DNA from: Brevundimonas vesicularis
GTDB lineage: Bacteria > Pseudomonadota > Alphaproteobacteria > Caulobacterales > Caulobacteraceae
Assembly (NCBI RefSeq): GCF_014204545.1
Contig: NZ_JACHLJ010000001.1
Span: 1,488,001-1,552,000 of the forward strand
Reading direction: 5' to 3'
DNA length: 64,000 bases
The notes under the pieces are model-generated. The model saw nothing but the letters and a program-made list of their open reading frames with translations, did not search any database and had not been told where the DNA came from. Below are positions 15,865 to 25,621 of this stretch, piece by piece (the stretch's first letter is position 1; every line of letters begins with the position of its first letter). The translations under genes and the position numbers were made by a program.

Positions 15865-17730
15865 ATGGCGACCCTGACCTTGCGCAGATCCTCCTCAACC
15901 GTTCTGGCCCGATTGGACGAATTCCTGGCGCGCTACGGCGCGCTTTTACTCACGTTTGGGGTGATCCTGGCCGCCGTCATCGGCGGAGCCTGTCTGTTGA
16001 CGATCGAGAGTTCCATCCGCGCGGACAAACGGTCTGCTGAGATCGGCCGCGCCGCTGCAAACAGCATGGCGGCCGCCTTCCACCAGCAGACCAAGCTGCG
16101 GCACTTCGCGCTGACCGGGGACGACACCGTTCGACAAGAGGCGGAGCGTCGCCAAAAAGTCTTCGAAGCCAGAGCCGAGAAACTTCTTGCCCTGACACGT
16201 CACGATCCGGCGCAAACCGCGCGTGTCACAGCGATGATCGAGGCCGTGGACTTCGCGCGGGCCGCCGTGTTGGCGGCGGCGAACACTCCACACCCCGCGG
16301 GTCTGTTCATCGGGGACGCCGACATGACCGGTGTCCGCGAATTGGGCGAGGCCATTGAGCAAGCGGAATCGCAGGAAGCTGCGGCTCGCCGCCAACGGGA
16401 TATGCGGATCCTGGGCTGGCTCCGCATAGCCCTCTTCTCCGGCGCAGCGCCCACCGTGCTGCTGAGCGGCTTGTATGCGCTGAGATCCTGGCGAGGCCTG
16501 ATCCGCTCTGAACGTGAGGCGCGCCGCCTTGCGGACGCCAAGTCGAAGGCCTTGGCGGTCGCCAGTCACGAAATCCGCACACCCTTGAACGGCATCCTCG
16601 GAATGGCCGAGGCCATGGCGCGCCACCCTCTCGACAAGGATCAGCAAGCGCGGCTCGACGTCCTACGAGAATCCGGAGAGGTTCTTATCGCGCTTTTGAA
16701 CGATCTGCTGGACGCCTCCAAGATCGAAGCCGGGCGCCTTGACCTGGTCGTAGAGCCGTTTGAACTCGACGCAGTCTTGCGACGGATCCAGTCCAACTTC
16801 TCGGCCGTCGCACAGGCCAAATCGGTTTCCCTTGAGGTGGTCGTCCATCCCGACTGCGCGACCAATTGGTCGGGCGACGCGCTCCGGATCGGCCAGATCC
16901 TATCGAACCTCGTGTCCAACGCCTTGAAGTTCACAGATGCAGGCGTCGTTTCAATAACCGCATCCGAGACCGACGCGGGCCGGCTTCGGCTAGAGGTTCG
17001 AGACACTGGTCCGGGCATGTCGCCCGAAATCGTTTCGCGACTGTTCCGCCCTTTCCAGCAGGCGAGCGCGACGACCAGCCACGACTATGGCGGCACCGGG
17101 CTGGGGCTGTCGATTGCCCAGTCGCTGGCCGGGTTGATGGACTGCAAAATCCGCGTCGAGTCGACCTCCGGAGTCGGATCGCTGTTCAGCTTGGAACTTC
17201 CACTGGCCAAGACGAATGGTCCGGCCAAATCGACGAGATTAACCACCACTGTCCCGAAGGACAGTTCGGTATCCGATTTGCGGCTGCTCGCAGCCGACGA
17301 CAATCCGGCCAACCGCCAAGTCCTGGCCACCGTCCTCTCTTCGCTGGGCGTCCAAGCACACATCGCCGCCAGTGGGGCGGAGGCGGTTAAGGCCTTCAAA
17401 ACCGGCTCCTTCGACGGCGTGCTCCTGGACCTCAGAATGCCGGGGCTTGATGGGTTCCAGACGGCAGCGGAAATCCGAAGCTACGAAGCGAGCTTGCAAC
17501 GGCCGCAGTGTCCCCTGGCCCTTTTCTCTGGCGACATCTCGGAGGAGACCCGCCGAGTGGCGCAGGGCCTGGGCTTTGTCGCCTTTATCGCAAAGCCGCT
17601 GCGCATCTCTGATCTGACGGCAGCCTTGTCGACGATCAAGTCGGCGCAGCCCGAGGTTGGCGCCACGAGCGCTCCGAACGGTTGCGCGCCTATGGATGTG
17701 CCGGCGTTCCAGACGTGCGAAGCCGTTTGA
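15865..17730 (+). CDS. Membrane hybrid histidine kinase with CHASE3-like sensor
   Basis: 621 aa. TM1 about residues 25-48, a helical periplasmic domain (with RHFALTGDDTVRQEAE, reminiscent of CHASE3) to about 185, TM2 about 186-208. The kinase core has the classic H box VASHEIRTPLNGILGMAE at about 232, N box LSNLVSNALKFTDAG, G boxes DTGPGMS and GGTGLGLSIAQ. The receiver (about 472-590) has AADDNPANRQV, phospho-acceptor D in VLLDLRMPGLDG and K in FIAKPLR. The core is of the BarA/RcsC-like branch, unlike the three NtrB-like kinases to its left. It is monocistronic, followed by a 342-nt gap. Ligand unknown. Confidence 0.86.
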   Translation: MATLTLRRSSSTVLARLDEFLARYGALLLTFGVILAAVIGGACLLTIESSIRADKRSAEIGRAAANSMAAAFHQQTKLRHFALTGDDTVRQEAERRQKVFEARAEKLLALTRHDPAQTARVTAMIEAVDFARAAVLAAANTPHPAGLFIGDADMTGVRELGEAIEQAESQEAAARRQRDMRILGWLRIALFSGAAPTVLLSGLYALRSWRGLIRSEREARRLADAKSKALAVASHEIRTPLNGILGMAEAMARHPLDKDQQARLDVLRESGEVLIALLNDLLDASKIEAGRLDLVVEPFELDAVLRRIQSNFSAVAQAKSVSLEVVVHPDCATNWSGDALRIGQILSNLVSNALKFTDAGVVSITASETDAGRLRLEVRDTGPGMSPEIVSRLFRPFQQASATTSHDYGGTGLGLSIAQSLAGLMDCKIRVESTSGVGSLFSLELPLAKTNGPAKSTRLTTTVPKDSSVSDLRLLAADDNPANRQVLATVLSSLGVQAHIAASGAEAVKAFKTGSFDGVLLDLRMPGLDGFQTAAEIRSYEASLQRPQCPLALFSGDISEETRRVAQGLGFVAFIAKPLRISDLTAALSTIKSAQPEVGATSAPNGCAPMDVPAFQTCEAV

Positions 17731-18072
17731 CGCCCCTTCGGCCCGTTTCGCCGTCTGGCTCGGCGGCGCGCAGGTGCGACTTGGCGTTGACTGCGCGACG
17801 ATGCCGGACGATCTGCTCCTAGGGCAGCCCTCCCGATGGCAAGGTCACGGCGCGGGGTCACCGGGAAGCGATTAGCGCCGGTGCAACTCGTCTTTGGGAC
17901 CAAGACACCGACGTTCTGTTTTGTCCTGAATTGCATCGGCGACCACGTCGTGATCGTCTTGTCGCCTCTTCGCCCTGTCGCCTAAATTCTCGGGGGGCGA
18001 CCCCGGCCTGCTTCGGGGTGCCGCTTTGGCACGCCGGGAGCGGAGTGATCGCGGGCTCGAGCGAAAGAAGGC
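17731..18072. other. 342-nt convergent gap with two tandem hairpins
   Basis: No gene is supported here. At 18000-18005/18014-18019 ACCCCG pairs with CGGGGT, and directly next to it GTGCC (18018-18022) pairs with GGCAC (18028-18032). The two stems lie 41-73 nt beyond the stop of the chemoreceptor gene on the minus strand and also follow the kinase on the plus strand, so they may act as a bidirectional terminator. No U-run is seen. Confidence 0.4.
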
Positions 18073-19566
18073 TCAGAACTCTTCCCAGTCGGCGGTCGTG
18101 GCGCGTCCCGCGACGGCGACCAGCCGGGGTCTGACGGCTTCGTGCGTTGGGATGTGGTCCTCACCGCGCGTGACGGCGGCTGGGGATGATGAGGGCATGA
18201 CGGTTTCCGCAGTGACCTGGAAGCGCCGGATCAACTCGATCATCTGTGCGGCGTCACCCGACAGCGCCTGGCTGGCGGCCAACGACTCCTCCACCATCGC
18301 CGCATTCCGCCGGGTGACTTGGTCCATGGCGTGGACAGCCGTATCGACCTTCGAAAGATCCGCCGCCTGTTCTTGGGCGGACGATCTGATATCCGACATC
18401 AGCGCCGTGACTTCGCGCAAGCCTTGGGTAATCTCCGAAAAGGCGTCGCCGGTCTGCCGCACCAGGGCGACGCCCGTCTTGACCTGCGCAGAACTGGTTG
18501 AGATCAGAGCCTTGATTGTCTTTGCAGAGTCCGCGGATCGCTTGGCGAGGGCACGGACCTCGGAGGCCACGACAGCGAACCCCCGGCCAGAGTCGCCCGC
18601 ACGCGCAGCCTCGACCCCAGCATTCAGCGCCAGAAGGTTCGTTTGAAACGCGATCTCATCGATCACCCCGACGATGTCGCCAATCTCGTCCGATGACCGC
18701 TCGATTTCGGACATGGCGTTGATTGCGCTTTGGACCACCCTGCCCCCCGTTTCCGCCCGACTGCTCGTGCCGTTTACAACGGCGTCCGTAGAAGTGGTGT
18801 TGGCGGCAGTCTTTCGGACCGTCGCTGAAAACTGCTCGAGCGCGGCAGACGTCTCCTCCAGCGCGCTCGCTTGCTGATCTGTCCGGCTCGACAGGTCCTG
18901 CGTCGCGGCGCTGATGTCTCGGGACCGCGACATGATCGCGCCCGCGTTTCCGCTGATTATCCCGACCGCTGCGTCCAAGGCCGTCATGGCTGCATTAAAG
19001 TCGTCCCGAAGGGCGGCGTAATCGTCGGGGAAGGGTTCGGAAATGCGATAGGACAAGTCGCCCGCCGCCATGGCCGACAGGCCTTTGCGGGTCCCCTCCA
19101 CAACCGCCGACTGGATCCCGGCGGCGAGGCGATCGGCTGTGACGCGGCGCTCCCGCTCTTCTTCGACGGCGGTGACATCCGTCGCAAACTTCACCACCTT
19201 GTACGGGCGCCCCTCCGCATCGAGGATGGGATTGTAGGAAGCTTCGATCACGACACGACGACCGCCGTTGCCATAGCGGACGAATTTGCTCACCAGATAT
19301 TCGCCTGCGTTCAGACGACGCCAGAAGTCCGCATAGCCAGTCGACGCCGCTTCGTTCGGATCGACGAACATGCTGTGGTGGCGTCCCTGAATGTCGCCCA
19401 GCTGGTATCCAAGCACCGAAAGAAAGTTGTCGTTCGCCTCGCGAACAATGCCATTGAGATCAAACTCAATGACCGCCTGCGAACGATGGACAGCGGCGAC
19501 AAGACTACGCAGCTCTGCGATAGCAGCCCGCTCGGATGAGCGTGCCTTGGATTCAAACTTGAACAT
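18073..19566 (-). CDS. Soluble PAS-containing chemoreceptor with C-terminal CheR/CheB tether
   Basis: 497 aa from the ATG at 19564-19566, chosen because GGAGG lies seven bases upstream (GGAGGCCACGATG). A PAS domain spans about residues 25-130 ([18 protein letters not shown]...) with no membrane span, so the receptor is cytoplasmic. A short HAMP-like linker ([20 protein letters not shown]) leads to the signalling hairpin with the conserved tip [21 protein letters not shown]. The last five residues, DWEEF, match the NWETF-type pentapeptide that docks the CheR methyltransferase and CheB methylesterase. It lies downstream of a second chemoreceptor on the same strand that lacks this tail, so it may assist adaptation of its neighbour. 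Confidence 0.92.
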   Translation of the reverse strand: MFKFESKARSSERAAIAELRSLVAAVHRSQAVIEFDLNGIVREANDNFLSVLGYQLGDIQGRHHSMFVDPNEAASTGYADFWRRLNAGEYLVSKFVRYGNGGRRVVIEASYNPILDAEGRPYKVVKFATDVTAVEEERERRVTADRLAAGIQSAVVEGTRKGLSAMAAGDLSYRISEPFPDDYAALRDDFNAAMTALDAAVGIISGNAGAIMSRSRDISAATQDLSSRTDQQASALEETSAALEQFSATVRKTAANTTSTDAVVNGTSSRAETGGRVVQSAINAMSEIERSSDEIGDIVGVIDEIAFQTNLLALNAGVEAARAGDSGRGFAVVASEVRALAKRSADSAKTIKALISTSSAQVKTGVALVRQTGDAFSEITQGLREVTALMSDIRSSAQEQAADLSKVDTAVHAMDQVTRRNAAMVEESLAASQALSGDAAQMIELIRRFQVTAETVMPSSSPAAVTRGEDHIPTHEAVRPRLVAVAGRATTADWEEF

Positions 19567-19793
19567 CGTGGCCTCCGACCGTTTCGGCATTCGCAAAGCG
19601 GGTCGAGCCTTCTCAAGCGCAAAGTTTAACATTATTTGTGTCGACCATGACTGGATGATCACTTCTTGTAAAAGCGCTGTGACGCCAACAGATGGACCAG
19701 CGAAGCCTTCCCGGAGTTGGGCAACGACGTCGTAACCTGGACGCCCGCCCGGGACTTAGCGCTCGCCAACGCCTGGCATCGTCGCACCCGTCA

Positions 19794-19821
19794 CCCGCAG
19801 GAAGGCTGCCCATCCTGCGGG
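19794..19821 (-). terminator. Hairpin after the membrane chemoreceptor gene
   Basis: CCCGCAGGA (19794-19802) pairs perfectly with TCCTGCGGG (19813-19821) around a 10-nt loop, 29 nt past the stop of the leftward chemoreceptor gene. The 283-nt gap between the two receptor genes (19567-19849) otherwise holds only an AT-richer stretch near 19620-19670 that is likely the promoter of the downstream receptor. Confidence 0.5.
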
Positions 19822-19849
19822 CGTTAGGCCCAGTCAAACACCCGAGGAC

Positions 19850-21766
19850 TTAAGCGGTGCGACGGGCGGGAAGCGCGCCGTCGCCGGCCTGAAGAGCGAA
19901 GTTCGCCAGGCGCGCATGCGCCTCACCCACGGGATTGAAGCTGTGACTGTGATGGCCGGAAAGCTCCGTTTCAGTGGACGAGCTTTCTGCACCGGTTTCG
20001 AAGCCGGCGACCAACCTCGCCAGTTCGCGAGCCTCATTCTTGAGGGTTGAGGCTGCGGCTGTCGCTTCCTCGACCATTGCAGCATTTTGCTGGGTGACAT
20101 TGTCCATCTGATTGACGGCAGTGTTGACCTGACTGAGCCCGACGGATTGTTCCTGCGAGGATTGAGCCATCTCAGAAATGAGGACGTCGATCTCGGCGAC
20201 CTTGGCCACGATGCCGTCCAGGGCGCTGCCTGTCTCGGACACGAGTTTGACCCCGCGCTCAACCTGCGATGTCGAGCCGGCGATCAGCGTCTTGATTTCC
20301 CTGGCAGCCTCGGCGGAACGCTGAGCGAGGGCCCGCACTTCCGACGCAACCACTGCGAAGCCGCGTCCGGCGTCGCCCGCCCTCGCCGCCTCCACACCGG
20401 CGTTCAGCGCCAGCAGATTTGTCTGGAATGCGATCTCATCGATCACGCCGATGATCTGGGTGATCTGACTTGCGCTCTGCTCGATTTCACTCATTGCCTG
20501 AACAGCGTCCCGCATCACCTGGCCGGAGTATGTGGCGTCAGCGCGTGCGGTCGAAGCCGCTGTCGCAGCCTCCTTGGCGCCTTCAGCGCTGCGTTTGACC
20601 GTGGCGGTGATCTGGTCGAGCGCTGCGGCGGTTTCTTCCAGGCTTGCGGCCTGCTGCTCGGTGCGGCGGGACAGATCGTCGGAAGCGCTCGCGATCTCGT
20701 CAGACCCCCCACGAATACCGTCGGTGGCCCCGGCGATCGCCAGCATGGCTTCCCTCAGGCTGGTAAGGGCTCCGTTGTAGTCGCTGCGCAGACCCTCGTA
20801 CTCAGGCGCGAACGGCTGATCCAGACGCGCGGTCAGATCGCCTCGCGATAGTCTGGCCAGGCTTTTAGCCAACTGGTCGACGACCAATTTCTGACTACGT
20901 CCCGCTTCCTCAAAGCTCGCCTCGGCTTCGTTCAGACGTCGATCAAGGCTTTGCTGGAACTTTTCGGCTTCCGCTTCCAGCTCGAGCCGCTTCAGGCCGC
21001 CATCCTTGAAGACCTGCACAGCGCGAGCCATCAGCCCCAGCTCGTCACGGCGGTCTTGGGCCTCCACGGTGGTTTCGAAATCGCCGTTGGTCAGACGGGT
21101 CATCGTCGCTGTAAGCTTGCCGATGGGAGCGGCCACGGAGCGCGACAGGAGCCAGCCCAAAGCTCCAGCCAAGATGACCGATATGAGCGCGCCCAAGACC
21201 AGCGCCACATGGCTCGTCGTTATCGCGGCCTCCTGAGCCTTGCTGCGTTCGGTCAGCAGGACACGCTCGGCGCCCTTGACCGCCTCCAACTCGTTGCGAA
21301 TGATGTCCATCTGCGCCTTGCCGGCTCCGGACTGCGCCAAGCGACGGGCGCTCGCGCCGCCGTCCGGCAAGGCCATCGCGGCGATCTGAGGTTCCGCGAC
21401 CAGCTCGCGCCAGCGCTGTGCGTCGGCCGCCACCTTGTCCAGGCGAACCTGTTGGGCCTGATTGTCCTTCGTCTCGACCTTCAGGCTCTGGATGGCTGCG
21501 GAGAAGCTTTCCACGCCGGCCTTGTAGGGTTCGAGATACTGCTGCTGACCGGCGATTACGAAGCCGCGCAAACCGGTCTCTTGGTTGATCATGCCAGCGC
21601 CCGCCTTTTCGGCCAGAGCAAGCACCTGATGAGTGTGATCATTCCATTTGGTCGCGTCCTGGATCGCCCAGAGCTGGGTCATCACCACCACCGCCACACC
21701 GATAACGACAGTCAGCACCGCGCTGAAGACGAGTGCGATCTTGTGGGAAATCTTGAAATTGTCCAA
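19850..21766 (-). CDS. Membrane chemoreceptor with CHASE3 sensor and HAMP
   Basis: 638 aa. TM1 about residues 9-31, then a CHASE3 periplasmic domain with the family signature [22 protein letters not shown]2 about 190-212, HAMP (about 213-265) and a second HAMP-like unit near residues 295-350, then the signalling hairpin with [21 protein letters not shown]. The C-terminus ends ALPARRTA, without a CheR-binding pentapeptide. The start is a TTG at 21764-21766, supported by AGGAAGA eight bases upstream and by the receptor-like [16 protein letters not shown]-terminus. A CtrA-type box lies about 105 nt upstream. It senses an unknown periplasmic cue and presumably signals to CheA elsewhere in the genome. 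Confidence 0.9.
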   Translation of the reverse strand: MDNFKISHKIALVFSAVLTVVIGVAVVVMTQLWAIQDATKWNDHTHQVLALAEKAGAGMINQETGLRGFVIAGQQQYLEPYKAGVESFSAAIQSLKVETKDNQAQQVRLDKVAADAQRWRELVAEPQIAAMALPDGGASARRLAQSGAGKAQMDIIRNELEAVKGAERVLLTERSKAQEAAITTSHVALVLGALISVILAGALGWLLSRSVAAPIGKLTATMTRLTNGDFETTVEAQDRRDELGLMARAVQVFKDGGLKRLELEAEAEKFQQSLDRRLNEAEASFEEAGRSQKLVVDQLAKSLARLSRGDLTARLDQPFAPEYEGLRSDYNGALTSLREAMLAIAGATDGIRGGSDEIASASDDLSRRTEQQAASLEETAAALDQITATVKRSAEGAKEAATAASTARADATYSGQVMRDAVQAMSEIEQSASQITQIIGVIDEIAFQTNLLALNAGVEAARAGDAGRGFAVVASEVRALAQRSAEAAREIKTLIAGSTSQVERGVKLVSETGSALDGIVAKVAEIDVLISEMAQSSQEQSVGLSQVNTAVNQMDNVTQQNAAMVEEATAAASTLKNEARELARLVAGFETGAESSSTETELSGHHSHSFNPVGEAHARLANFALQAGDGALPARRTA

Positions 21767-21871
21767 CGCAGGTCTTCCTATCTCTTATGCTTTAGCCAGC
21801 ACAGTTTGTTTTAACGCCTGCACTCGACTCATATCGCACTTGCAGCTGTGCTGTTCTTACTGATCAATGAT

Positions 21872-21886
21872 TTAATTTGGATTTAA
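21872..21886 (-). promoter_or_regulatory. CtrA-type box TTAA-N7-TTAA
   Basis: TTAATTTGGATTTAA is an exact match to the TTAA-N7-TTAA consensus bound by the Caulobacterales cell-cycle regulator CtrA. It lies in an AT-rich 206-nt gap, 106 nt upstream of the TTG start of the CHASE3 chemoreceptor. CtrA is known to drive flagellar and chemotaxis genes, which fits. Binding itself is inferred. Confidence 0.5.
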
Positions 21887-21972
21887 GGCTCGAACCCACT
21901 CAGTCCATATATTTAGTAAAAACCGATAGCTGAACGTGATTGCGCGAACTTTACCTAGTCATTTACTTGGCT

Positions 21973-23874
21973 CTAATAATACATGACCTCTAGGCTTAAG
22001 TCCGATGTCTTTGACAACTCCGGCCGCTGGACTTTCGTCGCCGAGACCAAGGCTTCGGCCAGGCGCGTCGGTTCAATCGGCTTTGCCACGTGGTCGTCAA
22101 AGCCCTCGCTGAGGAAGCGTGTTCGATCTCCGGCCATCGCATTTGCGGTCAGCGCGATGATCGGCAGTCGGCCGCGATCGCGGGGCAGGCTGCGAATTGC
22201 CTTCATGGCCGACAGCCCATCGACGACAGGCATCTGGATATCCATCAGGACGAGGTCGAAGTCTCGATCCGCGACCGCTTCAATCGCCAACTGCCCATTG
22301 CCGACGATGTGGCAGTCGCAGCCGAGTGCTTCGAGGAAGGCGCGAACGACCGCCTGATTGTGCGGATTGTCTTCGGCGACCAAAACGCTCAGCGGCCGTT
22401 CGGAGGGCTGCGCAATCTCGACAAGTCCACTCTTAGGCGCATCGACCGCAGATTGCAGCTCGGCTTCAAACACACCGCTGAAGGTGAAGGCTGAGCCTGC
22501 TCCGTGCTGGCTCTGCACCACGATGTCGCCGCCCATCAGGCGAGCCAAGTGACGACTGATCGCCAAACCCAGACCCGTACCTCCGAACTGGCGGGTGATG
22601 GAGGCATCGGCTTGGCTGAATGGTTCAAACAGCTGCTTCTGAGCCTCAGGACTGATGCCGATCCCCGTGTCGGCGACCGTGATCGACAGATGGCGCTGGT
22701 CGCCTTCGGTCGTGCTCGCAAGCCTGACGTACACACCGCCGCGGTCGGTGAACTTCACCGCATTGGATATGAGATTGGCGAGGATTTGGCGGACCCGATG
22801 AGGATCGCCCCTCACAAAAAGGGTATCGAGGCCGCCAGCGCGGAGGTCGAGGAAGAGGTCCTTGGACTCAGCAGCCGGCGTACAAAGCATCACCGCGTGG
22901 CGCGCAACTTGAACGATATCGAATGGCACAGCCTCAAGATCGAGCTTGTCGGCCTCGATCTTGGACAGATCCAGAATGTCATTCAGGACGACCATCAGGC
23001 CCTCGCCGCACGTCTTGATGGCAGAGACCCGCTCAGACTGCTGAGGCGTCAGTTCGCTCAACTCAAGCAAGTGGGCCATCCCCAGCACGCCGTTCATCGG
23101 CGTGCGCAACTCGTGGCTCATCATCGCCAGGAAACTGGACTTGCTGCGGTCCGCCAGCTCCGCTTCAAGCCGGCTGCGTTCGGCGGCGCGCATGGCCCGG
23201 GCGCCTACCCAGGTCGACGCCGCCCAAACCGCAAGCAGCGCCAGGATCGTAAACCAAACCCCAGCAGTGACATTGTTGCCGGCGGCGACCCGCTCGGCCC
23301 GCAGTCGTTCGGCCTTGATGCGCTCGGTCTGGATGAGGACATCGAGCTCCCTCATGAGCTCGGCCATCAAGCGGCGTCCGTTGTCCCGTTGGACGAGTTC
23401 ACTGGCTTCGGACACCCGTCCAGCCCGGCGCAATGCGACGGCCTGTTCCATAATGTTGAGCCGCAGGCCGGCGACAGCAGCGAGTGTGAGCAGGCGATCC
23501 GACTGCCTCTTGTCGCCGCTCAGAGCCTGCCTCAGGTCCGCCGCGATCGGCTCCAACCTCCGCATTTCTTTATCGTAGGGCTCCAGGTGCGCCTCGTTGC
23601 CTGTGATCAGATAGCCGCGCTGGCTCGATTCCAGCGTCAGCAAAACGCCACGAGCTTCTTCTGCAAGCGTTTGGGCGCGGACCGCCTGGGTCAGTTGCCT
23701 GGCCTTGTCGGTTTGGACGCTGGTCTGATGCAGCAGAATGGACCCGACGACCAGCAGCGCGACAGGCGTGGCGGCCGCGCCAGCCCATAGCGACCAATGG
23801 CGGCGGATGTTGAGCGATTTTCGGGTATTGAACAGGCGGATCATTATCGCGTGGTCGAATTCTGCACCGCCCAC
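21973..23874 (-). CDS. Membrane hybrid histidine kinase with CHASE3 sensor
   Basis: 633 aa from a GTG at 23872-23874 (AGAGG only three bases upstream); an ATG at 23842-23844 (MIRLFNTRKSL) is as likely. TM1 about residues 30-50, CHASE3 with EEARGVLLTLESSQRGYLIT, TM2 about 200-222. Kinase core: H box MMSHELRTPMNGVLGMAHLL, N box LANLISNAVKFTDRGG, G boxes DTGIGIS and GGTGLGLAISRHLA. Receiver about 495-610 with VAEDNPHNQAV, phospho-acceptor D in LVLMDIQMPVVDG and K in VAKPIEP. The CHASE3 half resembles that of the neighbouring chemoreceptor, so both may sense the same class of signal. It is 206 nt downstream of no other gene and appears monocistronic. Confidence 0.87.
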   Translation of the reverse strand: MGGAEFDHAIMIRLFNTRKSLNIRRHWSLWAGAAATPVALLVVGSILLHQTSVQTDKARQLTQAVRAQTLAEEARGVLLTLESSQRGYLITGNEAHLEPYDKEMRRLEPIAADLRQALSGDKRQSDRLLTLAAVAGLRLNIMEQAVALRRAGRVSEASELVQRDNGRRLMAELMRELDVLIQTERIKAERLRAERVAAGNNVTAGVWFTILALLAVWAASTWVGARAMRAAERSRLEAELADRSKSSFLAMMSHELRTPMNGVLGMAHLLELSELTPQQSERVSAIKTCGEGLMVVLNDILDLSKIEADKLDLEAVPFDIVQVARHAVMLCTPAAESKDLFLDLRAGGLDTLFVRGDPHRVRQILANLISNAVKFTDRGGVYVRLASTTEGDQRHLSITVADTGIGISPEAQKQLFEPFSQADASITRQFGGTGLGLAISRHLARLMGGDIVVQSQHGAGSAFTFSGVFEAELQSAVDAPKSGLVEIAQPSERPLSVLVAEDNPHNQAVVRAFLEALGCDCHIVGNGQLAIEAVADRDFDLVLMDIQMPVVDGLSAMKAIRSLPRDRGRLPIIALTANAMAGDRTRFLSEGFDDHVAKPIEPTRLAEALVSATKVQRPELSKTSDLSLEVMYY

Positions 23875-24528
23875 ATGCCTCTGGACGATACGCGTGCTTG
23901 GAACGGTCGAAGCAGTCGTTGCTCAAAAGCGCTGCGACCCAAGACGGAATGCGTGTCGAACTTTATCGAAATCACAGCCTTCGGAAGGTCGATAATGAGC
24001 TTGGCCAAGGCTTCATCTCTTGGATGGATGGTGATGGCCCGAACATTAAAGATGAACTGCAAAGCGGCTACCTCGTGAAATTACGGTACCTCGCACAGAA
24101 CGGCGCCCACGCTTTAGGCTCAAAGCGCTTCCAAGCTCTCAAAGCGTAACCGCGAACGCCGCTCCGACCACTTGCGTGTAAGCGGTAAGACGGAGCCCGC
24201 TCATTCGGGGTCCGGCCCGGACAGACTGGTCGTTGGCGCGATCGTCGACCACTTTCAGGAACTGCGGGAGCCAAGCTGTCATATCGTGTCATGAGCGGCG
24301 ATGCGCAGAGTCGGCGCCTCATCGGCATGCATCATCGCCTTCAAGGAAGGCCTAGCCTATATAGCGGCCTTCTCGACATGGCCCGCCATGTTCTGGACGG
24401 GCGTTTCGAATAGGTCGTCTCGCGCCTGCGCCTGAATGCTCCAAGACGTCGAAGAGCTGGAAAGATACGTCGCAACGCGGCGAAAACTAAGTACGCAAAC
24501 GAAATAACGTTTTGATATAGTTCCGGAA
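23875..24528. other. 654-nt gap; one inverted repeat, no convincing gene
   Basis: Short open frames exist (plus 23898-24149, 83 aa; minus 23844-24062, 72 aa), but neither has a recognisable motif or clear SD. Base composition is less GC-rich than the flanking genes. GAAGGCC (24346-24352) pairs with GGCCTTC (24366-24372) around a 13-nt AT-rich loop. The segment just before 24529 presumably carries the dusA promoter. I found no tRNA-like fold. Confidence 0.4.
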
Positions 24529-25560
24529 ATGTCGTTGAATCTCTCCCGCACGCTGTCCATTGCACCGATGATGGACTGGACCGATCGGCATTGCCGGGCG
24601 TTCCACAGGGCGCTGACGGACAAGGCGCTGCTTTATACCGAGATGGTGACGGCGCCGGCGGTGTTGCACGGGGATCGCGAGCGGTTGCTGGGGTTTGATG
24701 CGCTGGAGCATCCGGTGGCCTTGCAGCTGGGCGGGTCGGATCCGGTGCAGTTGGCCGAGGCCGCCAAAGTCGGCGAAGCGTTCGGCTATGACGAGATCAA
24801 TTTGAACGTCGGCTGTCCGTCGGACCGGGTGCAGTCGGGTCGGTTCGGCGCCTGTCTGATGCGCGAGCCGGGGTTGGTGGCCGACTGTATGGCGGCGATC
24901 AAGGGAGCCGTTAGCGTGCCCGCCACCGTCAAATGCCGCATCGGCGTGGACGATCAGGACCCGGCCGTCAGTCTGTTCGCCACGGTGGACGCCTGCGCGG
25001 CCGTCGGGATCGAGGTCTTCGTCGTCCATGCGCGCAAGGCCTGGCTGAAGGGGTTGTCGCCCAAGGAGAACCGCGACGTGCCGCCGCTGGATTACGATCT
25101 GGTGCGCCGGCTGAAGCGCGAGCGGCCGCATCTGAACATCTCGATCAATGGGGGCATCGCCTCAATGGACGCGGCCGAGGCCCATCTGGCCGAGATCGAC
25201 GGCGTCAAGCTGGACGGGGTCATGCTGGGTCGCGCCGCCTATCACGAGCCGGCCATTCTGGGTCAGACCGATCGTCGCCTGTTTGGCGAGCCGGTCGAGG
25301 ACACCGACGCCTTCGCCGCGCTGGAGCGCTATCGGCCCTATATGGCCGCGCGTCTGGATGAGGGCGTCGCCCTGCCCGCGATGGCGCGGCATATGCTGGG
25401 GTTGATGCACGGCCGGCCGGGCGCGCGGGCGTTCCGTCGCATCCTGACGGTCGAGGCGATCAAGCCCCGCGCCGGTCTGGAGGTGCTGGACCGCGCGGCG
25501 GAGGCCGTGCGCGAGGCAGAGGCGAGGCGTGACACGGCGCCCGGCGACTGGGCGGCGTAA
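24529..25560 (+). CDS. dusA: tRNA-dihydrouridine(20/20a) synthase
   Basis: 343 aa. Starts MSLNLSRTLSIAPMMDWTDRHCRAFHR, the DusA signature. An FMN TIM-barrel follows, with TEMVTAPAVLHG, EINLNVGCPSDRVQ (the catalytic Cys at about residue 99), the K-C-R-I-G-x-D motif, VHARKAWLKGLSPKENR and ISINGGI, all diagnostic of DusA rather than DusB or DusC. The C-terminal helical tRNA-binding region includes MARHMLGLMHGRPGARAFRR. It reduces U20/U20a of tRNA with NADPH. Gene stands alone between the long gap and an outer-membrane protein gene. Confidence 0.95.
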   Translation: MSLNLSRTLSIAPMMDWTDRHCRAFHRALTDKALLYTEMVTAPAVLHGDRERLLGFDALEHPVALQLGGSDPVQLAEAAKVGEAFGYDEINLNVGCPSDRVQSGRFGACLMREPGLVADCMAAIKGAVSVPATVKCRIGVDDQDPAVSLFATVDACAAVGIEVFVVHARKAWLKGLSPKENRDVPPLDYDLVRRLKRERPHLNISINGGIASMDAAEAHLAEIDGVKLDGVMLGRAAYHEPAILGQTDRRLFGEPVEDTDAFAALERYRPYMAARLDEGVALPAMARHMLGLMHGRPGARAFRRILTVEAIKPRAGLEVLDRAAEAVREAEARRDTAPGDWAA

Positions 25561-25621
25561 CCCAATCTTCAGAGCTGGCCGGCAAGGTTAAGAGAACCCT
25601 GCCGTTTCGGACCCGCACGCC

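Noticed and set aside
23898-24149. 83-aa open frame as a gene
   Set aside because: No recognisable domain or good SD and an overlapping frame on the other strand is equally open.
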